Source of the DNA: Martinezella lusitana
GTDB lineage: Bacteria > Pseudomonadota > Alphaproteobacteria > Rhizobiales > Rhizobiaceae
Assembly: GCF_014207095.1 (NCBI RefSeq)
Contig: NZ_JACHBG010000001.1
Coordinates: 248,001 to 312,000, forward strand
Reading direction: 5' to 3'
Length of the DNA: 64,000 nt
Under the pieces are notes generated by a model. That model was not told the DNA's origin. It made no database searches and saw only the letters and a list, made by a program, of their open reading frames with translations. Of this stretch, positions 32,778-40,883 are shown piece by piece. A program made the position numbers and the translations under genes. Every line of letters starts with the position of its first letter. Positions within the stretch are counted from its first letter, which is position 1.

Positions 32778-33713
32778 ATGACCATTCGTTTCGACCGTCC
32801 TGTTTCACATGCTGCCCGCGCTGCGCGCCTCATCGCCGCCTTTGCGCTTGTGCTGTGCGGCGTGACGCTGATCGGGCATCGTTTCGGGCCGCTGGAAATG
32901 CCCTATTTCGTGCTGCTGATGCTGATCTCGGCGGGCTGCGCTGCGATCGCGGTGGTGCTGGCGGCGATCGGTCTTGCCCAGCTTTGGCAAAGCGCTGCCT
33001 TCGGCGGCGTTTCTGCCGTCAAGGCAATCATCTATGCCGCCCTGCCGCTTGCCATCTTCGGCCTTGGCGTGGAGCGCTTCTGGACCCGCCCGCCGATCTA
33101 CGAAGTCTCGACTGATCTCAGCGACCCGCCGCAATGGTTGGCGACACCGGACGCCAGGCAGATCTGGCTGCCGTTGCGCCATCTGGTGAACGAGCAGGAG
33201 CGGCAGGCGCAATTCGACGCTTATCCGGCCCTGATCAGCCGCCGCTACGAAGGGGCTGCCGACCGCGTGCTGGAGGCCGTGCGCAAGGTGGCGAGGGACA
33301 GCCACATTACCGTCGTCAAGGCAGAGGGCGCGGAGGTGGCCGATCCGAACGGCGCTGCGAAGCCCAAACGCCGCATGCGTCTCCAGCAGCGCGCCAGCCC
33401 AGCACAGGACGATACCGCCGTCGGCGACATGCCTGACTTCATTCCGGTGCCGACCCCGCGCCCCTTCCGGGATGGCGTCGCCGATCTGATCCGCCAGAAC
33501 ACCGACGTCATCCTGCAGGGGGAAATGCGCACCCGCATTTTCGGCCTGCCCTGCGACGTGCTGATCCGGATCCGCGAGGAAGCTGAAACGACGCTCGTCG
33601 ATATTCGCGTCGCGTCCCGCTACGGGCAGAACGATCTCGGTGTCAGCGCCGACACGGCAGACGGCTTCCTGAAAGCGCTCGATGCCGAGTTGCTGGGCAT
33701 AGCGGGAAGCTGA
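32778..33713 (+). CDS. DUF1499 membrane-anchored protein
   Basis: A 311-residue protein with three hydrophobic helices in the first 110 residues (LIAAFALVLCGVTLIGHRFG; FVLLMLISAGCAAIAVVLAA; AIIYAALPLAIFGLG), then a soluble domain: RPPIYEVSTDLSDPPQW and FGLPCDVLIRIREEAETTLV ... DIRVASRYGQNDLGVSA, the DUF1499 pattern. Between them is a polar, basic insert (PKRRMRLQQRASPAQDD). Function unknown. Start ATG 32778; in-frame ATG at 32715 lacks support. Confidence 0.8.
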   Translation: MTIRFDRPVSHAARAARLIAAFALVLCGVTLIGHRFGPLEMPYFVLLMLISAGCAAIAVVLAAIGLAQLWQSAAFGGVSAVKAIIYAALPLAIFGLGVERFWTRPPIYEVSTDLSDPPQWLATPDARQIWLPLRHLVNEQERQAQFDAYPALISRRYEGAADRVLEAVRKVARDSHITVVKAEGAEVADPNGAAKPKRRMRLQQRASPAQDDTAVGDMPDFIPVPTPRPFRDGVADLIRQNTDVILQGEMRTRIFGLPCDVLIRIREEAETTLVDIRVASRYGQNDLGVSADTADGFLKALDAELLGIAGS

Positions 33714-33719
33714 GGCCTC

Positions 33720-34628
33720 TCAGAGGGGGCGGTATGCTCCCGCCAACGCCGGAGGGCCATCTGTTTCGACGCGGCCTTTCTCGACCAGGTCTTCCAGATG
33801 TGCCAGCACCGAAAGCGCCGCTGCGCCGTGCAGGCGCGCGTCCGTGTCGCGATAGATGGCCTTCACCATGTCGGGGATCAGGCGGTCGCCGGCCTTGATG
33901 CGCTCCAGCACGGCGCGCTCGCGCATGCGGCGATGGGTTCTGAGGCCGCGCATGAAAGAGGCCGGCTCCTTAACCGGCCCGCCATGGCCCGGCAGGAACA
34001 GGCGGTCCTCGCGGGCGAGAAGCCTCTCCAGCGAGGCCATGTAATCGGCCATCGAACCGTCCGGCGGCGCGACGATTGACGTCGCCCAAGCCATGACATG
34101 ATCGGCGGAAAAGACGATGCCGGTGCCCTCGAGTGCGAAGCAGGCGTGGTTGGCTGCGTGACCCGGCGTCAACAGCGCCGTCATCTGCCAGCCGTCTCCG
34201 GAGATGCTTTGACCGTCGCCAAGCACGATATCCGGCTGAAACTCCATATCCGAGCTTTCGGCAAAGGGGTTGACCTCTCCGCGATGGAGCGGTCGCGCGG
34301 AGCGATGCGGCCCTTCGCCGACGGTCAGTGCGCCCGTCGCCTCCTTCAGCTGCTTGGCGAGCGGCGAGTGATCGCGATGGGTGTGGCTGACGAAAATATG
34401 GGTGACTTCGCGGCCCTTCAGCGCCTCCATCAAGGCGGCGAAATGCGCCTCGCTTTCGGGGCCGGGATCGATGACCGCCACCGACGTGCTGCCGACGATG
34501 TAGCTGTTGGTGCCGTGAAAGGTGAAGGCGCTCGGATTGTTGACCGTCATTCGCTCGATGCCGGGTGCAACGGGAACGGCGCGGCCATAGGCGGGCTCGA
34601 AGGCAAGGTCGAAGTCAGGTGTGCTCAT
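33720..34628 (-). CDS. MBL-fold metallohydrolase
   Basis: A 302-residue metallo-beta-lactamase-fold hydrolase: HGTNSYIVGSTSVAVIDPGP, the metal motif SHTHRDHSPLA (HxHxDH), TPGHAANHACFALEGTGIVF and a later LPGHGGPV. The C-terminal winged-helix-like segment (RTHRRMRERAVLERIKAGDR) is as in LACTB2/glyoxalase II-like proteins. The substrate is unknown. ATG 34628 overlaps the cupin stop (ATGA), so both are one unit. The frame is open further upstream but inside the cupin gene. Confidence 0.9.
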   Translation of the reverse strand: MSTPDFDLAFEPAYGRAVPVAPGIERMTVNNPSAFTFHGTNSYIVGSTSVAVIDPGPESEAHFAALMEALKGREVTHIFVSHTHRDHSPLAKQLKEATGALTVGEGPHRSARPLHRGEVNPFAESSDMEFQPDIVLGDGQSISGDGWQMTALLTPGHAANHACFALEGTGIVFSADHVMAWATSIVAPPDGSMADYMASLERLLAREDRLFLPGHGGPVKEPASFMRGLRTHRRMRERAVLERIKAGDRLIPDMVKAIYRDTDARLHGAAALSVLAHLEDLVEKGRVETDGPPALAGAYRPL

Positions 34629-34927
34629 GATTGCTTGTATTCGATTTCGATAAAGGACATCGGCTCGGAGCCGGCGTTGACGACATTGTGCTCGACGCCC
34701 GCCTCGCGCCGATAAGCGGCACCCTTGGCGATGTCGACACGGCGGCTGCCGCCGGGCTCTTCCAGCAAAAACTGGCAATCCGTCATCGGCACGACGACAT
34801 AGCCGAGGCCATGGACATGGTGGCCGGTATCGGCGCCTGGCTCGAAATCCCAGCGCGTAATGCGCACGGCAGCGTCATCGAGAAGTACGGTGGGAACAGC
34901 CGGCGGGCGGGCGCGAAACTGGCTCAT
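34625..34927 (-). CDS. Small cupin-domain protein
   Basis: A 100-residue single-domain cupin: ITRWDFEPGADTGHHVHGLG with metal-type histidines, then YVVVPMTDCQFLLEEPGGSR and AYRREAGVEHNVVNAGSEP. Small cupins of this kind often bind a metal and a small carboxylate; no substrate is known. The ATG follows GAGGAGG. Translationally coupled to the MBL hydrolase. Confidence 0.85.
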   Translation of the reverse strand: MSQFRARPPAVPTVLLDDAAVRITRWDFEPGADTGHHVHGLGYVVVPMTDCQFLLEEPGGSRRVDIAKGAAYRREAGVEHNVVNAGSEPMSFIEIEYKQS

Positions 34928-35085
34928 CGGGCCTCCTCATTCGGATTGCAGCGCAGCAAGACCTATCATAGCCGCCAAAAAAGCACACAGAAATATGCGT
35001 TCACGCATAACTTAGTGATTGTGGCGGCAAGCGACCTTTGCTAATCAGACGCCGATTTGGCAGATATTGCAGCCATTTCCTCTGT

Positions 35086-35160
35086 TGGGGCGTCGCCAAG
35101 CGGTAAGGCACCGGTTTTTGGTACCGGCATTCCCAGGTTCGAATCCTGGCGCCCCAGCCA
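35086..35160 (+). tRNA. tRNA-Gln (anticodon TTG)
   Basis: A 75-nt cloverleaf with encoded CCA. The acceptor TGGGGCG pairs with CGCCCCA, the D-arm is GCC/GGC, the anticodon stem CCGGT/ACCGG encloses the loop TTTTGGT with anticodon TTG, and the T-arm is CCAGG-TTCGAAT-CCTGG. Confidence 0.95.
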
Positions 35161-35285
35161 CACTCTTCCTTCTCTCCATGTTCAGTGGACACCCGGTAAC
35201 AGAATTGTCGGCAGGCATGCGCCTTTCGCAAGATGGGTCAGTGTGCCCAATTTCGTGGAACGTCAGATCCTGGCCGTTAGTCTAC

Positions 35286-35319
35286 AAACAAAAGCAGGCG
35301 GCCCGTGCAGACCGCCCGC
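35286..35319 (-). terminator. Intrinsic terminator of the lipoprotein gene at 35349
   Basis: On the minus strand GCGGGCGG pairs with CCGCCTGC (one G-U) around TCTGCACGGG and is followed by TTTTGTTTG. It starts 30 bp after the stop codon of the leftward lipoprotein gene. Confidence 0.7.
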
Positions 35320-35348
35320 TGGCATTGTCTCGTGATGAAGCTTTGGCC

Positions 35349-35786
35349 TCAGTCGGCGCTGTCAGCTTTTTCGGCTTTTTCAACCTTCTCCGATGGTGCC
35401 AGAAGCTCGGCGCAATAGGAGGGACCGCTGACGCCTGGCTGGTCGCCGAGGATGCGGATCGAACGGATCTCGTAGCTCTGGTTGGTGACGATGTCGGCCT
35501 TGCAGCTGAGGGAGCGCTTGCCGGTCGTCTTGCCGTCCTTGGTCTTGATGGTGAGGTTCTTGTAGCCGCCGCGCCAGGTGTAGACACGATTGCCGCTTTC
35601 GTCGCGATCGGAAAGTGGCGGCCCGTATGCTGCGAAGAAGCGTCCTGCGGACTTGCCTTCCCAGCGATCCTGAACGGGGTTCTTGGCGAGCAGCGGAATG
35701 ACTGCTGTCTTTGTCGTCGTGGTTGTGGTGCTGCAACCGGCTAGCGCCAGCAACAGTCCCGCCGCGGTAATCATGCGGATATTCAT
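35349..35786 (-). CDS. Conserved lipoprotein with WGKS-type domain
   Basis: A 145-residue lipoprotein: signal MNIRMITAAGLLLALAGCST (lipidated cysteine 18), a threonine run, then WEGKSAGRFFAAYGPPLSDR and YTWRGGYKNLTIKTKDGK with two cysteines (LSCKAD, PSYCAEL). The arrangement resembles small BamE/SmpA-like outer-membrane lipoproteins but the match is weak. The tail is acidic/lysine-rich (EKVEKAEKADSAD). Ends at a clear terminator. Function unknown. Confidence 0.75.
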   Translation of the reverse strand: MNIRMITAAGLLLALAGCSTTTTTTKTAVIPLLAKNPVQDRWEGKSAGRFFAAYGPPLSDRDESGNRVYTWRGGYKNLTIKTKDGKTTGKRSLSCKADIVTNQSYEIRSIRILGDQPGVSGPSYCAELLAPSEKVEKAEKADSAD

Positions 35787-36089
35787 CGTGTCGTCCTTGA
35801 GCTTCTGTCACGCATTCGGTTGCGGAAAGCCGCTCTGTCCAACGACGTTTCCACCTGTCCCGCTAAGGGCTTTAGCGCCAAAGCCGGCAAAAGAAAATTC
35901 CCATCCGCGTGTTCAAGAGGGATTTTAATCGATCTGTTGCGTCTTTTGCACGCCGGCAATTTCGGCTCCCGTTTCCTGCCGTTTTTCTAGGCAGATGCCG
36001 CTGTAATTTTTTCGTCAAAAATCAAACGCTTTTTTTAAATTGGTGCTTGTGCATCAAAAATGGCTGGTCTATAGAAGCGCCGCTGGTCA

Positions 36090-36166
36090 CGGAGTGTAGC
36101 GCAGTCTGGTAGCGCACCACGTTCGGGACGTGGGGGTCGAGTGTTCGAATCACTCCACTCCGACCA
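36090..36166 (+). tRNA. tRNA-Pro (anticodon CGG)
   Basis: A 77-nt cloverleaf with encoded CCA: acceptor CGGAGTG/CACTCCG, anticodon stem CCACG/CGTGG around TTCGGGA (anticodon CGG), T-arm GAGTG-TTCGAAT-CACTC, discriminator A. Confidence 0.95.
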
Positions 36167-36419
36167 GCTGAAAATTCCGATATATCCCGAAAAATCCCAA
36201 GCAACAGACGAACTGTCCAGCCTTCGCCGTGAAGGCTTCTGGCGCTCGATCCATCAGCCATCACAGCATCTTTCCCGGTTCCCGCTCGGCATCCGGCCTC
36301 CCTTCAGATATGCTTTTGCAATGCCGGCTCTTTTTGTCGTACGAAGCACAATATACAAAGGGAATACAGGCATCGACTCAGGCAACGGGTGGCTTGTGGG
36401 CGCTATAGTGGAGGGATGG

Positions 36420-37220
36420 ATGAGTTTTGCTGAAGGAGCGGCCGCATTGGCGGGCGAGGGGCCTTTGTGGCGACGGCTGCGCAATATGATCATGCGCAAG
36501 CTGGGGATCGCGACAGGCCTCGGCATCCTGATCCTGAGCACCGGATTTCTTCTCGCTTCCAGCACCAATTTCCTCAGCGCCGCCGATTGCGGCAATGTCC
36601 CCGCGCCGGGCCTGGATTGGAGCAAGTGCAGCAAGACCAACATCATGCTGCAGAGTAGCGATTTGCACGGCGCCAACCTTGCCGGCGCCCACTTCGACAG
36701 CACGGATCTCAGCGATGCCGACCTGACATCGGCCAACCTCGATAAAGCGACCTTGGTGCGTGCCTGGCTGAAGAATGCCAAGGCAGATGGCGCGAATTTC
36801 AAAAAGATCGAGGCATATCGATCTGATTTCAGCAACGCATCCCTCAACGGCGCCTCCTTTGCCAATGCCGAACTGCAGCGGGCGGAATTCGACAGCGCGC
36901 AGCTCGCCAATGCTGATTTTCAGAAGGCTGAGCTTGGCCGCGCAGATTTCAACAAGGCGGTCCTGTCGGATGTGAATTTCTCGTTTGCCAATCTGTCTCG
37001 CGCGACGCTGAGCGGCGCGGTGATAAAGGGACAGATCTCCCTCAGCGGTGCCTTCATGTATCTGACCCGCATCGAAGGCCTTGATCTGTCGAATGCGGCG
37101 GGCCTGCAGCAGGCACAGCTCAATCTTGCCTGCGGCGACAATTCCACCAAGCTGCCATCCTGGCTGAAGGCGCCGGCGGTCTGGCCGTGTCCCCCCGATG
37201 ATCCGGACGACAAGGATTGA
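36420..37220 (+). CDS. Membrane-anchored pentapeptide-repeat protein
   Basis: About 266 residues from ATG 36420. A hydrophobic anchor (GIATGLGILILSTGFLLASS) is followed by roughly 25 tandem A(D/N)LxX-type pentapeptides (LHGANLAGAHFDSTDLSDAD and similar), predicting a right-handed quadrilateral beta-helix outside the membrane. A downstream stretch (LNLACGDNSTKLPSWLKAPA) resembles the C-terminal cap found in other alphaproteobacterial members. Function is unknown. An alternative start at 36487-36490 would keep the anchor. The frame is open back into the tRNA-Pro gene, which is not coding. Confidence 0.8.
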   Translation: MSFAEGAAALAGEGPLWRRLRNMIMRKLGIATGLGILILSTGFLLASSTNFLSAADCGNVPAPGLDWSKCSKTNIMLQSSDLHGANLAGAHFDSTDLSDADLTSANLDKATLVRAWLKNAKADGANFKKIEAYRSDFSNASLNGASFANAELQRAEFDSAQLANADFQKAELGRADFNKAVLSDVNFSFANLSRATLSGAVIKGQISLSGAFMYLTRIEGLDLSNAAGLQQAQLNLACGDNSTKLPSWLKAPAVWPCPPDDPDDKD

Positions 37221-37264
37221 TGTCGGCTTCTGAAGGACAAGAGACTTAAAGAAAGCGACCTGCG

Positions 37265-37762
37265 ATGTTTGCGGAAAAAGCGATTGAGAGCGACAGCAAG
37301 CCTGAATTCTATCGTGAACTTGCAGGGCAACTGCAGGCGCTGCTTGCCGGTGAGAAGGACGCTATCGCCAATGCCGCCAATACATCGGCGCTGATCTTTC
37401 AAATGTTGCCGGATCTCAACTGGGCAGGCTTCTATTTTCTGCAAGCCGCTGACGAACTGGTGCTCGGCCCGTTCCAGGGCAAACCTGCCTGCGTGCGCAT
37501 TGCCGTGGGCCGTGGCGTCTGCGGAACCGCGGTCGAGAAAGCGGAATCGATCCTTGTCGAGGATGTGCACGCCTTTCCGGGCCATATTGCTTGCGATGCT
37601 GCCTCGCAATCGGAACTGGTGGTGCCGCTGTTCCGCGATGGCCGGGTTTTCGGCGTCATCGATCTCGACAGCCCGATTGCCGGCCGTTTCGATCGTGACG
37701 ATCAGGCCGGCATCGAAGCGCTCGCGGCAATCTACGTCGCTGCCTGCGCTGCGGATGCTTGA
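37265..37762 (+). CDS. msrC: Free methionine-(R)-sulfoxide reductase (fRMsr, GAF domain)
   Basis: A 165-residue GAF-fold enzyme reducing free methionine-R-sulfoxide. The three fRMsr cysteines are visible: GKPACVRIAVGRGVCGTAVE and HIACDAASQSELVVP. FDRDDQAGIEALAAIY closes the domain. It precedes msrB and msrA by 180 bp on the same strand, which supports the role. The gene name follows the E. coli usage for this enzyme. Confidence 0.92.
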   Translation: MFAEKAIESDSKPEFYRELAGQLQALLAGEKDAIANAANTSALIFQMLPDLNWAGFYFLQAADELVLGPFQGKPACVRIAVGRGVCGTAVEKAESILVEDVHAFPGHIACDAASQSELVVPLFRDGRVFGVIDLDSPIAGRFDRDDQAGIEALAAIYVAACAADA

Positions 37763-37942
37763 GCGCTCGCAAGGGCAGGGCGTCACGCACGCGTGATCGA
37801 TATGGCAAATCGACCGAGTGATGCCTATATTGGGCAGGCAATCATTCCCTTAGCGCTGATCGAGCTTGATACCCGTCCCTGGTTCCTCCCCGCAGGCCTT
37901 GGCCAAGCTCGAAATGTGTGCCGACGGGCAAGGAGAACAAGA

Positions 37943-38392
37943 ATGAGCAAATACAGCAAGACGGCAGAAGCGGTAGCCAAGCTGACCCCTGAGCAGTATC
38001 GCGTGACGCAACAGAGCGGCACCGAGCGTCCGGGCACAGGCGAATATCTCTACAACAAGCAATCGGGCATCTATGTCGATATCGTTTCGGGTGAGCCGCT
38101 TTTTGCCTCCGCGGATAAATTCGACTCCGGCTGCGGCTGGCCGAGCTTTACCAAGCCAATCGAGCCCGCCAACGTCAGTGAGCTGACGGATATCTCGCAC
38201 GGTATGGTCCGCATAGAAGTGCGCTCTGCAAACGGCGACAGCCATCTTGGCCATGTTTTCCCGGATGGCCCCATCGATCGCGGTGGCTTGCGCTATTGCA
38301 TCAATTCGGCCTCTCTCCGCTTCGTGCCGCGTGACAGCATGGAAGCCGAGGGTTATGGCGCCTATATCGATCAAGTGGAGGATGTAAGATGA
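37943..38392 (+). CDS. msrB: Peptide methionine-(R)-sulfoxide reductase MsrB
   Basis: A 149-residue enzyme repairing methionine-R-sulfoxide in proteins: [24 protein letters not shown] and the catalytic cysteine in [11 protein letters not shown]. The two CxxC zinc pairs of many MsrB proteins are absent, so this is the zinc-free type. The ATG at 37943 follows AAGGAG. Overlaps msrA (ATGA), so the two are translationally coupled. Confidence 0.95.
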   Translation: MSKYSKTAEAVAKLTPEQYRVTQQSGTERPGTGEYLYNKQSGIYVDIVSGEPLFASADKFDSGCGWPSFTKPIEPANVSELTDISHGMVRIEVRSANGDSHLGHVFPDGPIDRGGLRYCINSASLRFVPRDSMEAEGYGAYIDQVEDVR

Positions 38393-38916
38393 CAACGGAA
38401 CGTGCAGTTCTCGCCGGCGGTTGCTTTTGGGGCATGCAGGATCTCATCCGCCGTTACAACGGCGTCATCTCGACGCGCGTCGGCTATAGCGGCGGCGATG
38501 TCCGCAATGCCACTTACCGCAATCACGGCACCCATGCAGAGGCGATTGAGATCATTTTCGATCCACAGAAGATCAGCTATCGCGATCTCCTGGAATTCTT
38601 CTTCCAGATCCATGATCCGTCCACGCTTAATCGCCAGGGCAATGATCTCGGCCTGAGCTACCGCTCGGCGATCTTCTACACCAGCGAAGAGCAGAAGCAG
38701 GTTGCGCTCGATACGATCGCCGATGTCGATGCTTCCGGCCTGTGGCCTGGCAAGGTCGTCACCGAAGTCGCACCGGTTGGCGATTTCTGGGAGGCGGAAC
38801 CGGAGCATCAGGATTATCTGGAGCGCTATCCCAACGGCTATACCTGCCACTTTGCCCGGCCCGGCTGGAAGCTGCCCCGCCGGCAGGCTGATACAGCTCA
38901 GCGCGCAGCCTCCTGA
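38389..38916 (+). CDS. msrA: Peptide methionine-(S)-sulfoxide reductase MsrA
   Basis: A 175-residue enzyme with the active site [11 protein letters not shown] near residue 11 and conserved [20 protein letters not shown] and [13 protein letters not shown]. It repairs methionine-S-sulfoxide. The C-terminal recycling cysteines of some MsrAs are represented by a single cysteine (YTCHFARPG). Start overlaps msrB; stop overlaps the DUF6314 gene by 1 bp. Confidence 0.95.
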   Translation: MTTERAVLAGGCFWGMQDLIRRYNGVISTRVGYSGGDVRNATYRNHGTHAEAIEIIFDPQKISYRDLLEFFFQIHDPSTLNRQGNDLGLSYRSAIFYTSEEQKQVALDTIADVDASGLWPGKVVTEVAPVGDFWEAEPEHQDYLERYPNGYTCHFARPGWKLPRRQADTAQRAAS

Positions 38917-39329
38917 TGGAAGGATCGGCCGGTATCGACCGGCTGGACCTCTTTCTCGGCACATGGGAGGTGAAGCGGCGGATCATCGATCGCTTCAACC
39001 GCACCCGTATCACGTTCGAGGGACAGGCGTTGGTGACGCCTGTCCAGTTTGAAGAACATGGCGATACGCGAAGCGATCACGTCACCCTGAGAAGCAGCCG
39101 CACCTACCGGCTTGACGGCACAGACGGTGATCTCGTCGTGCGTTTCCCCAATCTTTCGGAATTCATCCGCATCGGCGAAGACGCCTCGCAGCATGTAGTC
39201 CATCATTGCGGCCCCGATCTCTACCGGGGCCGTCTCTTCTTTCGCGCCTCAGATGTCTGGGCCGAGATGTGGCATGTGCGCGGGCCTAGAAAGAGCTACC
39301 TGAGCCTCGCGCACTACCGGCGTATTTGA
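38916..39329 (+). CDS. DUF6314-like protein in the methionine-sulfoxide repair operon
   Basis: A 137-residue protein (LDLFLGTWEVKRRIIDRFNR ... HHCGPDLYRGRLFF ... MWHVRGPRKSYLSLAHYRR) with the lipocalin-like strand pattern of DUF6314. The TGATG overlap with msrA makes it the distal gene of a coupled msrB-msrA-DUF6314 unit. Function unknown; a link to oxidised-protein or hypohalous stress is suggested only by position. Confidence 0.72.
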   Translation: MEGSAGIDRLDLFLGTWEVKRRIIDRFNRTRITFEGQALVTPVQFEEHGDTRSDHVTLRSSRTYRLDGTDGDLVVRFPNLSEFIRIGEDASQHVVHHCGPDLYRGRLFFRASDVWAEMWHVRGPRKSYLSLAHYRRI

Positions 39330-39359
39330 CCCGAACCAATCTCCCTAATGGGGCTGGTA

Positions 39360-40418
39360 TCAGTCCGCCCGGCGTCGTGCCTGGACAGCCTTTGCCAGAT
39401 CTTCCAGCGTGCGGACGGAGGTCGGCCAGTCGATGCAGCCATCGGTGATGCTCTGGCCATAGACCAGCGGCTTGCCCGGTACGAGATCCTGGCGGCCGGC
39501 AACGAGATTGCTCTCCATCATCATGCCCTTGATTCGCCGATCGCCGGCTGCCACCTGCTCGGCAACCGAGGTGACGACGAGCGGCTGGTTTTCCGGGTTC
39601 TTGCTGCTGTTGGCATGGCTGGCGTCGATGATGATCTGCGGCTCGAGCCCGGCCTTGAGGGATTGCTCGGCGGTCGCCTGGACGCTTGCCGTGTCATAAT
39701 TCGGCTGCTTGCCGCCGCGCAGGATGATGTGGCAGTCCTCGTTGCCGCGGGTCGAAGCGATTGCCGCAAGACCTTCCTTGGTCACCGCAGGGAAGTGATG
39801 TGGCTGCGAAGCCGCAACGATGGCATCGAGCGCGATGCGAACGTCGCCATTCGTACCGTTCTTGAAGCCGACAGGGCAGGAGAGGCCGGATGCCAGCTGA
39901 CGATGCACCTGGCTTTCGGTCGTCCTTGCGCCGATGGCGCCCCAGCTGACGAGGTCGGAAATATATTGCGGCGTGATGGTGTCGAGATACTCGCAGCCCG
40001 CCGGCAGGCCGATTTCATTGACGTCGATGAGCAGCTTGCGGGCGATGCGCAGACCTTCCTCGATACGGTAGCTGCCGTCGAGGTGAGGGTCGTTGATAAG
40101 ACCCTTCCAGCCGACTGTGGTACGTGGCTTCTCGAAATAGACTCGCATGATGATTTCGAGATCGCCGACAAACCGGTCACGCTGCTCCTTCAACAGCGCG
40201 GCATATTCGCGGGCGGCGGCGGGATCGTGAATCGAACAGGGGCCGATGACGACGATCAGGCGGTCGTCCTTGCCGCGAAGGATATTGTGAACGGCGCCGC
40301 GCGCCTGAGTAACGGTGTTCGTTACCGCTTCGTCGCGGGGGATCTCATCTATGATGCGAGAAGGCGGCGTCAGCGCCGTAATCTCGACGATGCGCAAATC
40401 ATCAGTGGAATTCAACAC
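39360..40418 (-). CDS. aroG: 3-deoxy-D-arabino-heptulosonate-7-phosphate (DAHP) synthase, class I
   Basis: A 352-residue first enzyme of the shikimate pathway (PEP + erythrose-4-P). Hallmarks: VVIGPCSIHDPAAAREYA, RVYFEKPRTTVGWKGLINDP, GARTTESQVHRQLASGLS, GFKNGTNGDVRIALDAI and DASHANSSKNPENQ, characteristic of the AroFGH type. Start GTG 40418 has GAAAGGAA 8 nt upstream; an ATG at 40442 has no ribosome-binding site. It is preceded by a leader peptide and attenuator (40454-40587) that predict control by tyrosine/phenylalanine. Isozyme name is provisional. Confidence 0.92.
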   Translation of the reverse strand: MLNSTDDLRIVEITALTPPSRIIDEIPRDEAVTNTVTQARGAVHNILRGKDDRLIVVIGPCSIHDPAAAREYAALLKEQRDRFVGDLEIIMRVYFEKPRTTVGWKGLINDPHLDGSYRIEEGLRIARKLLIDVNEIGLPAGCEYLDTITPQYISDLVSWGAIGARTTESQVHRQLASGLSCPVGFKNGTNGDVRIALDAIVAASQPHHFPAVTKEGLAAIASTRGNEDCHIILRGGKQPNYDTASVQATAEQSLKAGLEPQIIIDASHANSSKNPENQPLVVTSVAEQVAAGDRRIKGMMMESNLVAGRQDLVPGKPLVYGQSITDGCIDWPTSVRTLEDLAKAVQARRRAD

Positions 40419-40453
40419 GGTATCGGTTCCTTTCGGGGTCATACCGTGGCGAC

Positions 40454-40481
40454 AAAAAAGCCGCCAGGTAGACTAGCGGCT
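40454..40481 (-). terminator. Attenuator terminator ahead of the DAHP synthase gene
   Basis: On the minus strand AGCCGCTAG (40481-40473) pairs with CTGGCGGCT (40467-40459), nine pairs with one G-U around TCTAC, then TTTTTT (40459-40454). It lies between a leader peptide and aroG, with no coding gene ending here, so it is read as an attenuator. Confidence 0.75.
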
Positions 40482-40512
40482 GTTCGGGTCTTTGCTGTCG
40501 TGTCTTCTCTAA

Positions 40513-40587
40513 CTACGCACAGGCCCGCCTCCGCTGAGAGCAGCGGTACGAATAAAATCGCGAGGCGTATGCGCAGATAGTCGACAT
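40513..40587 (-). CDS. Candidate 24-residue leader peptide rich in Tyr/Phe
   Basis: ATG at 40587, TAG at 40513-40515. Codons 7, 12 and 14 are tyrosine and 11 is phenylalanine, four aromatic residues within eight codons (YASRFYSY). The perfect hairpin CCGCTG-CTCT-CAGCGG (40546-40531) begins at the last base of Tyr codon 14 and would be masked by a ribosome stalled there. A freed AGCGG could then pair with CCGCT of the terminator arm. That is the layout of ribosome-mediated attenuation. Predicted only from sequence; the ribosome-binding site (AGAGA) is weak. Confidence 0.6.
   Translation of the reverse strand: MSTICAYASRFYSYRCSQRRRACA
40531..40546 (-). promoter_or_regulatory. Pause/protector hairpin of the aroG attenuator
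   Basis: CCGCTG and CAGCGG flank CTCT, six perfect pairs inside the leader peptide frame. It would form when tyrosine is plentiful and allow the downstream terminator to fold. Its 3' arm shares AGCGG complementary to the terminator's 5' arm CCGCT. Confidence 0.6.
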
Positions 40588-40799
40588 GCGCTGTCTCTAC
40601 GACAAAAAATCCTGCTTGTCGATGAGGTTGGCATCGGGAAACGAAAGAGCTCGCGCCGTAGCGCCGCTTTCTCTCCACAATCGAAATCGATGTGCGGGTG
40701 TTTGCCTGCCAGCAGGCTGGCTTCGACCGCCGCGCTTTTCGCAGGGTTCGTCACCTGCGTGGCGGCTCGCATCGACAAATGAGTTAACCCCTGTCTCGG

Positions 40800-40835
40800 A
40801 AAGACCGGCCCAACTTCGCTGGAAGTCGGGCCAGT
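40800..40835 (-). terminator. Hairpin terminator of the porin gene
   Basis: On the minus strand ACTGGCCCGACTT pairs with AAGTTGGGCCGGT (13 pairs, two G-U) around CCAGCG, followed by CTTTCC. It starts about 50 bp past the porin stop. Confidence 0.6.
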
Positions 40836-40883
40836 CCTCATCCGATCAGGGGTCAAGTCAGATCAGATCTCGAAAACGAGGTC

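Noticed and set aside
36141..36419. N-terminal extension of the pentapeptide protein into tRNA-Pro
   Set aside because: It begins within the tRNA gene and has no ribosome-binding site; the downstream start gives a sensible anchor.
39348..40580. 410-codon plus-strand frame opposite the DAHP synthase gene
   Set aside because: Antisense to conserved aroG motifs; no start signal or family features.
40439..40678. 79-codon minus-strand frame through the aroG leader
   Set aside because: It reads through the attenuator hairpins in another frame; the 24-codon leader frame explains the region better.
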